DNA from: a virus
Length of the DNA: 34,996 nt
Reading direction: 5' to 3' (one strand)
IMG/VR virus record: IMGVR_UViG_3300046559_000118
Coordinates: 1 to 34,996 of that record
This document shows positions 28,768-34,996 of this stretch, piece by piece. Position 1 is the first letter of the stretch; each line of letters starts with the position of its first letter. Under the pieces are notes generated by a model. That model ran no database searches. It worked only from the letters and a program-made list of their open reading frames with translations, and was not told the origin of the DNA. A program made the position numbers and the translations under genes.

Positions 28768-29825
28768 GCAGCGCCGGCAGTCTGATCGCAATGGGCGGAT
28801 CGAGCGCGCCACCAAGCTCGTGGCCGAACCAGCCGCGCAAACCGTTCCTGTCATTCCCGGCGGTCACCGCCTCGCAGCCGCCGGCGCCTTGGGCGTCCTG
28901 CTGGTCTAATGAGCCATATCTGACGGTCATTCCTTCCGGCATCGTGCCCGACAAGCCGACGCTGCGCTTCAACCGCGGGAACGTCATGGGCGTGCGCGTA
29001 CCTGGACTGCCTCCAGTCGATGGGGGGTCGTCAGATCCCAACTTCCTGATCACCTGGTTCCTCGACCGCATGCCATTCGATGATGCTGTGCGCGCGATTG
29101 CCTTCTATCATCAGGTCTGCGGCTATACCCATCTCAATCTGTCGATCCCGCAGTCCATTTACAACTATGGCACGTCGTTCGCAGACTTCTGCAAGATTGC
29201 CAGCGCCTGCAAATCGGCCGGGTTGTGGGTCATCGTCAACGCGCTGGACGGCTCGTATCCGTTCTCGCAAGTTGAGCCGATGCTGGACAGCATGTTCTCG
29301 CAGGGGCTCATCGATAAGTTGCTCGGCTGCTGGCAGGTCGATCAGAAGTACTCCCCGGTGGCCTTCTGGAACGACGCCGTGTTCCCCTGTGCGAACTGGG
29401 CGAATCCCAAGGCGATGACGGTCTGCTGGCAGTGGGTGAACGGCGCCTGCATGTGGTGGGACGATGAGACGTGCGCGAAACTCGGCATCTGCGACCGCTG
29501 GAGCGGGCAAGCCTATCTCAGCAAGACCGTCCTCGAGTCCGAGCAATGGCAGCAGTTCGATACGGAGGCGCCGCTGGGATCGATGCAGTCGGTGAAGGTG
29601 CTGCCGTCACTGCCGTCGAACGTCCACGCCTGCGTCTGCGAATACGACTATCAGGCTGAATTCGACAACCCGCTCACCCGGCTTGAGCCCTATGGCGACT
29701 TGAAGGGTCGGGCGCTGATGGCAACCACTAACACGAGCAGCCAAGGACAGCCCGGAGTGACCGCTGGCTACATGGGCGGCTGTCGTCAGGCCCTGAGCGA
29801 CCCGAATCCCGGCGTCGTGCTCTAA
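28764..29825 (+). CDS. TIM-barrel glycan-related phage protein, 353 residues
   Basis: GTG 28764 overlaps the upstream stop (GTGA). The first 60 residues are Pro/Ser-rich and may be a linker. A barrel follows: NFLITWFLDRMPFDDAVRAI, YHQVCGYTHLNLSIPQSIYN, ASACKSAGLWVIVNALDGS, KLLGCWQVDQKYSP, KAMTVCWQWVNGACMWWDDE and the end YGDLKGRALMATTNTSS with AGYMGGCRQA. I know this pattern from phage proteins near fibre genes that resemble glycoside hydrolases. Acidic strand ends exist but a catalytic pair is not certain. Confidence 0.6.
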   Translation: MSSAGSLIAMGGSSAPPSSWPNQPRKPFLSFPAVTASQPPAPWASCWSNEPYLTVIPSGIVPDKPTLRFNRGNVMGVRVPGLPPVDGGSSDPNFLITWFLDRMPFDDAVRAIAFYHQVCGYTHLNLSIPQSIYNYGTSFADFCKIASACKSAGLWVIVNALDGSYPFSQVEPMLDSMFSQGLIDKLLGCWQVDQKYSPVAFWNDAVFPCANWANPKAMTVCWQWVNGACMWWDDETCAKLGICDRWSGQAYLSKTVLESEQWQQFDTEAPLGSMQSVKVLPSLPSNVHACVCEYDYQAEFDNPLTRLEPYGDLKGRALMATTNTSSQGQPGVTAGYMGGCRQALSDPNPGVVL

Positions 29826-29842
29826 TAGCCGCAGGAGGCCGC

Positions 29843-30037
29843 ATGGACCTGAGTGCTCTGATTAGTCTGATCGTCGTGCTAGTGATTGTCGGCGTGGTGC
29901 TGTACATGATCGAGGCGTACATCCCAATGGCCGCACCGTTCAAGCTCATCATTCGCGTGGTGGTAGTGCTGGCCCTCGCCCTCTACCTGCTCGACATGTT
30001 CGGGCTATGGCACGGTGGCCCAGTGATCAGACGGTAG
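29843..30037 (+). CDS. two-span small membrane protein, probable holin
   Basis: A 64-residue protein with two hydrophobic spans (LISLIVVLVIVGVVLYMI and IIRVVVVLALALYLLDMFG) joined by the turn EAYIPMAAPFK. It matches a small membrane family common in proteobacteria and phages (as I recall, the Thivi_2564 type). A strong AGGAGG site precedes the ATG. Its place beside the endolysin suggests it makes the membrane lesion that lets the endolysin out, although the two genes lie on opposite strands. It overlaps the endolysin end by 11 bases. Confidence 0.7.
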   Translation: MDLSALISLIVVLVIVGVVLYMIEAYIPMAAPFKLIIRVVVVLALALYLLDMFGLWHGGPVIRR

Positions 30038-30470
30038 GCAGGCGCACCAAGACGCATTCGGCGATCGGGATCTGGTGCTCGAATACGCCCGTCCCATTGG
30101 TGCTGAGGCCGTCTGGTGAGGTATTTGCGGCAAGGCCTGTGAGCGGGTCGAGTCCGGTCACAATACCGACGTGATGCGCGACGCCGCGATCCACAAAGAA
30201 ATAGAGGTCATCGACGGCTGGATCATCGACCACGTAGCCCTTCGCTTCGGCGTCACTGAGTTTGTGCTGACAGGAGCCGGTGCGGACGGTCGGCGCATGG
30301 CCGTGATAGGCCACATCCTCGATGAAGCTCACAAAATCGCAGCAGTAGCTATCGCCCGGCATGCCGTTGCAGAACCGCTGGAAAAACTCCACCCAGGCCC
30401 CGTGATTCGGTTCCGTCTCGCGGACAAAGAGAAAATGTCGCGCGCAGGCGGTCAGACTCGCGGGTGTCAT
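30027..30470 (-). CDS. endolysin, CHAP/NlpC-P60-type cysteine peptidase
   Basis: A 147-residue single-domain protein. The catalytic Cys lies in GDSYCCDFVSFIEDVAY (Cys43 or 44), the His in VAHHVGIVTG (about 100), with an Asn-containing strand after it (AANTSPDGLS). This order fits CHAP and NlpC/P60 enzymes, which cut peptide bonds in peptidoglycan. No signal peptide is present, so it would need a holin. It is the last gene of the leftward late operon. Confidence 0.75.
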   Translation of the reverse strand: MTPASLTACARHFLFVRETEPNHGAWVEFFQRFCNGMPGDSYCCDFVSFIEDVAYHGHAPTVRTGSCQHKLSDAEAKGYVVDDPAVDDLYFFVDRGVAHHVGIVTGLDPLTGLAANTSPDGLSTNGTGVFEHQIPIAECVLVRLPTV

Positions 30471-30658
30471 GGCTGCTCAGTCGCCGTCAGTTCGGCGTCG
30501 TTCAGGTTGTAGAGCTTGTCGGGATCGAGCCCTGCCGCCGTCATCGCCGCACGGACTTTCTCGACCAGCGCCGCATGCTGCTGCTCGAACAGCCGCCGAT
30601 CGCTGATGACCGCGCGGAGTTTCCAGAAGGCTTCGCCGGGAATTGTCGTGATCATCAT
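30467..30658 (-). CDS. 63-residue helical hypothetical protein
   Basis: The stop overlaps the endolysin ATG (ATGA). The product is helical (GEAFWKLRAVISDRRLFEQQ; HAALVEKVRAAMTAAGLDPD) with an ordered end (KLYNLNDAELTATEQP). No signal or span. It may be a small accessory of lysis by position only. Confidence 0.55.
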   Translation of the reverse strand: MMITTIPGEAFWKLRAVISDRRLFEQQHAALVEKVRAAMTAAGLDPDKLYNLNDAELTATEQP

Positions 30659-30666
30659 CGCTCCTG

Positions 30667-31239
30667 TTAGCGTTCAAACGCGCGATAGCCGATGGTGCGC
30701 GCCGTGCCGTTCGTCGTGTCCCACAGCCGCATCCAGACCGTATGCGAGCCAGGCGCAATGGTACTGGCATCAATCCATAGCCAGAAGCCTGGGGTCGGTG
30801 AGACGCAGCCGGTCCACCCGACCGCCGCGGCCCAGTTCTGCACATCCTGACGGGCAAAGATGAAGGCCGGGTTGGTGTGCCCACCATTCGGGAAGTCGAT
30901 CTCAGAGTACCAGCGGGCCATGTTGGGTAATGTCGTCTCAGGATCGACCGCGATGTCGATGCCTTGCGGGATGCCAGCAGATCCAGCCTGACATGAGGCC
31001 GCCCATCCGAACACCTGCAACACATAGCCGCCAACATTCGTGTCGTAGATCACTTGTGCCAGATCGACAGAACCCGTGACCGTTGACGACGGATGCCAGG
31101 CTTCGACTTGCGCGAGTCGGGCATGCAACTGCCACACACTGACCGTATCGGGCGGCACGAGCTGATCGCCCTTGACGCGGAATGTCGCGGCGAAGATGCC
31201 TAGCACGAGCAGGACAATGGACGCGAGGATTCTCGGCAT
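30667..31239 (-). CDS. signal-anchored beta-rich protein, 190 residues
   Basis: The N-terminus (PRILASIVLLVLGIFAATF) is an uncleaved anchor or a signal peptide; no lipobox is seen. The rest is beta-rich with Trp turns (AQVIYDTNVGGYVLQVFGWA; ARWYSEIDFPNGGHTNPAFI; GFWLWIDASTIAPGSHTVWM). It resembles an Ig-like or lectin-like exported domain. It could face the periplasm during late infection or be a virion component placed through the membrane. Family not recognised. Confidence 0.6.
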   Translation of the reverse strand: MPRILASIVLLVLGIFAATFRVKGDQLVPPDTVSVWQLHARLAQVEAWHPSSTVTGSVDLAQVIYDTNVGGYVLQVFGWAASCQAGSAGIPQGIDIAVDPETTLPNMARWYSEIDFPNGGHTNPAFIFARQDVQNWAAAVGWTGCVSPTPGFWLWIDASTIAPGSHTVWMRLWDTTNGTARTIGYRAFER

Positions 31240-31252
31240 GGCCTACCCTACA

Positions 31253-32884
31253 CTATTTTTCGGCTTCGAGAGCGTCGAGACGAGCCGTGATCGCCCGAAA
31301 CGCCAGCATGGTGCGACCCGCAAAGGTTTCAGGATTGAAACTGCGCCCATTGGGGTGCAAGGCATCGGGGTCCATGCCGAGCCAGGGGGCATCCTCAATC
31401 GTGGTGTTCGTGAAGGTGATCGGCCCGTACGGATCGTTGATCTTCTTGTAGTCGTAGATGGGCGCATCGACCATATCAGCGAGTGCCTGATCGGCCGATA
31501 GTCTGGTCTGGCTCGTCGCCCAGTCCACAGACCACGGCCGTTTCGTATCGCGCGTGGAGGTTTGCGTGCCGATAATGGTCCCGACGGTATCGCCGCCGCT
31601 CTCGTGTGGGGCGCTCGCATCCGAGATAATGCGAGCCACACCCGTGGAGTCGGCCCAGATGTCCCACGCGGCACCAGTCTTATCCACACTCGTGAGCAAG
31701 CCAGGCGCCCCATTCCCTGAGGAGTTGCGACCCGCGATCAGGGCAGACCCCACAGTCGAGCCCGTCCCATTCGCCCCGCTATTGACCGTGAGTCCATAGG
31801 TGCCTCCACCGACCTGTGGGGCCAGCGACATCCGTTGCGCGCTATTCGCGGCCCATCCCAGCGTGTTCGCAGACGGCAGATATAAACCAGTCGTCGGGAT
31901 CGTGGAGCCGGCCGGGATAAAGGCACTGGCGGTCATATTCCCAGCCCCAGGGTCCGTGGCGGCATTCGCGTTGATGCCGCCCGAGAAGTAACTCGCGTGC
32001 GTCGTGTTCTGATAGATCGCCCAGTTGCCGGTGAATGTCGAATCGTCGCCCATGAAGACGAGCGCGTTGTTCGTTCCGGTCGTGAAATCGACCGACTGGA
32101 ACCCAACGGCGCGGGTGATGGTGTGGCCGCTGCCTTTGGCGATACCGCCAAACTGATAGCCGCGCAGGTTAGCTGTGGAGTACGACGCGGCAGCGGTCGA
32201 GATGCCAATGTAATAGCCGTTGATCGCGCTCGTCGCGGCGCTCGTCGTCGTCAGGTTCGCAATGCTGATGGCGCGTTGATCAGTGCCGCTTGTGGTGGAG
32301 GCAGCGATGGTGATCAGGTTCGCGCCGTTCACCACGCCACCGATGCCCACCAGACCGTTCGCGTCGATGTTGAAATTCGCGTTGAACCCTGCGGTGTTCG
32401 TGGCGCCCGCATACATGACGTTGCCGCTTGTTGCGGCGTTCGGGAGGATGAGCGTGCTCCAGACCGGCACGGTCGTCACGCCAGCCGACCGGAGATAGGA
32501 GCCTGCCGCGACCGCCGCAATGTTGCCGATGTTGTTCGTAGTTGAACCGGCGAGGATGTCGCCAGTCGCCGCCGCATTCGGGAGCAGCAGCGTAGAGGTG
32601 ATCCAGTTCGTCCCATCCGCACGAAGGTAGGCCCCAGTGGTCGTCGCGGTGTCTGGATAGGTCGCCGTCGAGTTGATAAAGTTCGTGCCGTCTGAGCGCA
32701 GGATCTTGCCAGCAGTGTTTGCCGTGATGGTCGCGACGAACGTGCTATTGAGGGATGCCAGTTTGCCCGCCGTGGTCACGAGCGCGACGTTACCCGTCCC
32801 GGCCGTGATGCCGCCGCCAATCGTGGCCGACGCCGCGGTCGTGTCGGTCGTGAGAATCGTAGTTGCCCACAGTGGACGCGCCAT
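31253..32884 (-). CDS. tail fibre with C-terminal S74-type chaperone domain
   Basis: A 543-residue fibre. Residues 1-190 are imperfect repeats of about 25-30 residues (ILRSDGTNFINSTATYP; TGAYLRADGTNWITSTLLLP; GSYLRSAGVTTVPVWSTLIL). A beta shaft follows. The end (from about residue 430) has TSTRDTKRPWSV, then a helix and APIYDYKKINDPYGP, and the last coiled piece FRAITARLDALEAEK. This fits the peptidase_S74 intramolecular chaperone that trims itself off after trimer folding; the S-x-R-x-x-K pattern differs a little from the usual S-D-x-R-x-K. The ATG follows the upstream stop without a gap. Confidence 0.75.
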   Translation of the reverse strand: MARPLWATTILTTDTTAASATIGGGITAGTGNVALVTTAGKLASLNSTFVATITANTAGKILRSDGTNFINSTATYPDTATTTGAYLRADGTNWITSTLLLPNAAATGDILAGSTTNNIGNIAAVAAGSYLRSAGVTTVPVWSTLILPNAATSGNVMYAGATNTAGFNANFNIDANGLVGIGGVVNGANLITIAASTTSGTDQRAISIANLTTTSAATSAINGYYIGISTAAASYSTANLRGYQFGGIAKGSGHTITRAVGFQSVDFTTGTNNALVFMGDDSTFTGNWAIYQNTTHASYFSGGINANAATDPGAGNMTASAFIPAGSTIPTTGLYLPSANTLGWAANSAQRMSLAPQVGGGTYGLTVNSGANGTGSTVGSALIAGRNSSGNGAPGLLTSVDKTGAAWDIWADSTGVARIISDASAPHESGGDTVGTIIGTQTSTRDTKRPWSVDWATSQTRLSADQALADMVDAPIYDYKKINDPYGPITFTNTTIEDAPWLGMDPDALHPNGRSFNPETFAGRTMLAFRAITARLDALEAEK

Positions 32885-33595
32885 TTAGGTGAGCCTCGTC
32901 AAGCTGGCCTGCCACACAAACCCCGTGCCGCTACTGACCTTCACTTTGATGCCATAGGCTTTGACCACACCCGCCGTCGCAAAGGGAATCGCGAGACTGG
33001 TCACGAGCGACCCCGTCGTGCTCGTGCCGGTCATGGATTGAATGGGCGTATCGGGCGACCCATCCGACAGGTTCATAATCGCGACCGTGGTGGTAATGCC
33101 CGCCACCGACTCGATCATCGCGCGAATCCCGAACGTGCCGACGAGCAACGCGGAATCAATAAAGAAAAACGCGCTATTCGCCAGACAGGTATCGGCGGTG
33201 ATGCCGCTGGGATAATTCGTCGCTGTGATGGGCGAGAACTCTGACCCGCCGAAGTTATAGGCCGTCGCGCCAATGCCCACAATCGACTGCGAGAGCCCCG
33301 TCGATGGCACGCCGTCAATCGTCCAGATCGCCCCACTGGGGCTGACTGGTGGCGGCACCACCGATGGCGTGAGCACGAACTTGTAACTGGTGGCGGACAG
33401 GAACACCCGGCAGCGTCCGGAGCTATCGAGCACGACAGGGTTTGTGTTCGGTGTGCCGTTCGCATCACTGTAGGTCGCCTGATTCGTCGTCGTGCCAGAG
33501 GCGTAGGTATAGAGCAGTCCGCCGTTCAGCGGTTCTCCGTTGTTGTCGAAGAACTGGCAGACTGGCCAGGGGATGATCGTGAGCGGGTTGCTCAC
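32885..33595 (-). CDS. fibre/tailspike protein with podoviral head-binding-type N-terminus
   Basis: A 236-residue protein. Residues 1-100 carry the pattern found at the start of many podoviral spikes and fibres: VCQFFDNNGEPLNGGLLYTY, ASGTTTNQATYSD, TNPVVLDSSGRCRVFL, and YKFVLT. This part docks to the virion. The second part is a beta-sandwich (FFIDSALLVGTFGIRAMIES; AYGIKVKVSSGTGFVWQASL). It is short for a full spike and likely pairs with the following S74 fibre as base and shaft. Confidence 0.72.
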   Translation of the reverse strand: MSNPLTIIPWPVCQFFDNNGEPLNGGLLYTYASGTTTNQATYSDANGTPNTNPVVLDSSGRCRVFLSATSYKFVLTPSVVPPPVSPSGAIWTIDGVPSTGLSQSIVGIGATAYNFGGSEFSPITATNYPSGITADTCLANSAFFFIDSALLVGTFGIRAMIESVAGITTTVAIMNLSDGSPDTPIQSMTGTSTTGSLVTSLAIPFATAGVVKAYGIKVKVSSGTGFVWQASLTRLT

Positions 33596-34996
33596 GGCTG
33601 CGGCCCCTGATCTGCGCCGTAGGCGGCGGCGAGGGCCTTCACCATCACCGGCGTCAACTGACTCTGCCCGATCTGCCCAAGTTTCTGTGTCGCCAAGCCA
33701 ATCGCGCCCGTGAGCGTGGGGCTGTGCATCGCTAAGCGGAGCGTCGTGTAGGCGCCAGCCGATGCCGCCGCTTCAAGCGGCCGTCCACCAGCCGCCCCAG
33801 CAATTGCCCCGGCTAAGATCGCGGTCGCATCGAAGGTGTTGAGGCTGGACTTTAGCGCCCGATCCTCTGCCATCGCCTTGAGCCCGATCAACCCTTGCTC
33901 CGTCGCCAAATCCTTCGCCGCCGAAGGCACGGCGGTCAGCACGGCCTTGCGATTGGCGGCGGCGAGTCCTTCATGCCAGAGCGTTTCAATCTGATTGACT
34001 GGTGCGCCGCGCGATTCGGCCTTGTAGGCTGCGGTGGAGAGCGTCTGCTCTGCCCGCTTTTGGCCCAAGGTATCAGCAAGACTCATCGGGAGCGGATTTT
34101 CCTTGAGATACTGATCGGCCAGATCATTAAGTTCTTTCACGGCATCTTCACGCAACCCACGCCCACCTTGACTTAAGAGATTCGCTTTTTGAAGCACGTA
34201 GGCTTTTGCCTGCGCCGCAAGGTTTTGTGTAGCAACCATCGTCGGCGGAGCCGCATTAGCCTTGGGAGGCGCGAGGGAAGGCTGAACTACCTCTTGCGTG
34301 GATCGCCTCAACACGCCAGATCCGTTCGGAAGATTGGTCACCGATGGTTGAGCGGTCGTTCCTAAATATTGCGGATCTCCTGTGCGAGTTAGAACTGATT
34401 GCGGCGTGCCTTCACGCCAAATGACCCCCGGTTTCGATGAACTAAGAAACTCAGATGTCGGTGCGTCTCCAAGTGGAATATCTACGGTTGTCGATCGCAC
34501 TGTGGGTTGGGCTGGTCCGAGTAGTCCGCGCACGTTTGGACGAGCATCGTCGGCGGCTTTCACGGCGGCTTTGATATTGCTTTCAACTTGGCTTAGACGT
34601 GCCTGAATGGCATCAGGCGTCGGCAGGATCTTCTCAGTCAACCCAGTCTCTGCCGCCGTGGGAAAGTCACGATTGAGCGTCTTGGACGGCATCAGGCCCA
34701 AGTCATATAGCCAACTGGCGACACGCGGGGTGATGGCCTTCGCCGCGGCTTGGATACCGCGCCCCGCCACTTCACCGCCTGCTCCAAGCGCCGCCTGCGT
34801 GCCGATCTGCTGCGCGGAGTCGGCGGGCGTGGGGATGTTGCCGGGTGTGCCCGCATTCGCGGCATCATGGGCCAGTAGGCCAGCCGCCGCCCCTCCACCC
34901 GCCATCAGGCCCGCAAATCCTGCGGCTGGAGCCAACGACATGCCAGCCGTTAGCGGAGCCGTGGCCGCGCCCGCGACCAACGCGCCGGCTGCGGCG
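33592..34996 (-). CDS. internal virion / ejection-type protein, 5' end cut
   Basis: The frame is open to the right edge, so the N-terminus is missing; at least 467 residues are seen. The first visible part is Ala/Gly-rich and hydrophobic (GMSLAPAAGFAGLMAGGG), as in ejection proteins that meet membranes. A polar linker with Pro/Ser follows, then helices (NLAAQAKAYVLQKANLLSQG; KELNDLADQYLKENPLPMSL; AAANRKAVLTAVPSAAKDLA) and an Ala/Gly-rich end. The stretch about 34050-34660 is more A/T-rich than the rest. The call rests on composition and on position next to fibre genes. Confidence 0.55.
   Translation of the reverse strand, partial: AAAGALVAGAATAPLTAGMSLAPAAGFAGLMAGGGAAAGLLAHDAANAGTPGNIPTPADSAQQIGTQAALGAGGEVAGRGIQAAAKAITPRVASWLYDLGLMPSKTLNRDFPTAAETGLTEKILPTPDAIQARLSQVESNIKAAVKAADDARPNVRGLLGPAQPTVRSTTVDIPLGDAPTSEFLSSSKPGVIWREGTPQSVLTRTGDPQYLGTTAQPSVTNLPNGSGVLRRSTQEVVQPSLAPPKANAAPPTMVATQNLAAQAKAYVLQKANLLSQGGRGLREDAVKELNDLADQYLKENPLPMSLADTLGQKRAEQTLSTAAYKAESRGAPVNQIETLWHEGLAAANRKAVLTAVPSAAKDLATEQGLIGLKAMAEDRALKSSLNTFDATAILAGAIAGAAGGRPLEAAASAGAYTTLRLAMHSPTLTGAIGLATQKLGQIGQSQLTPVMVKALAAAYGADQGPQP

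Noticed and set aside
1-34996. CRISPR array, insertion sequence or integrase with attachment sites
   Set aside because: No regular spaced repeats, transposase or recombinase frame was found by reading both strands.

Overview
The window is a stretch of a tailed-phage genome of the P22-like podovirus type. Several late gene products point that way: a P22-type coat protein, a large Gln-rich portal followed by a scaffold, a head-to-tail joining protein of the gp4 kind and a gp10-like DNA stabilisation (tail hub) protein. GC content is high. A lipoprotein signal, a small holin-like protein of a type common in proteobacteria and a CHAP/NlpC-type endolysin fit a Gram-negative, probably proteobacterial host, but the host cannot be fixed from sequence alone. 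Both edges cut genes: the gp10-like gene runs off the left edge and a virion protein gene runs in from the right edge. No integrase, repressor, polymerase or helicase is seen here, so the lifestyle is undecided.

Layout. Leftward (minus strand) late genes fill 1-17280. In order of transcription they are a string of tiny genes with a small-terminase candidate, large terminase, portal, scaffold, coat, decoration-like proteins, a beta-helix protein, the joining protein, small beta-rich proteins, a tailspike, a fibre and gp10. A second leftward block, 34996 to 30027, carries a partial internal virion protein, two more fibre proteins, a signal-anchored protein and the endolysin. If the genome is circular or circularly permuted, the two blocks are one late operon broken by the window ends, with the rest of gp10 and the ejection proteins missing between them. 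Rightward (plus strand) genes fill 17840-30037. They are a chain of small, ATGA-coupled genes holding a recombination/nuclease set (SSB-tailed protein, DEDD exonuclease, NinB-like protein, HNH, VRR-NUC), many small Cys-rich proteins, a lipoprotein, an untranslated RNA island and an HNH insertion. The block ends with an unusual module: beta-propeller-like protein, DNA methyltransferase, two TIM-barrel-like proteins and a small membrane protein that is probably a holin.

Control. Both operons start in the 17280-18060 region. A leftward promoter candidate is followed within about 50 bases by an intrinsic terminator, an arrangement like the antiterminated late promoter of lambda. A strong rightward promoter (TTGACA, 17 bases, TAGGAT) puts its start point on the ATG of the first downstream gene, so that message should be leaderless. 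A 12-base perfect palindrome lies just upstream of it. The two operons meet head-on at 30027-30037, where the holin candidate and the endolysin overlap by 11 bases. The most unusual single item is a cloverleaf RNA at 24953-25026: all four stems pair perfectly but the loops are not those of a normal tRNA. It is followed by a pair of mutually exclusive hairpins.
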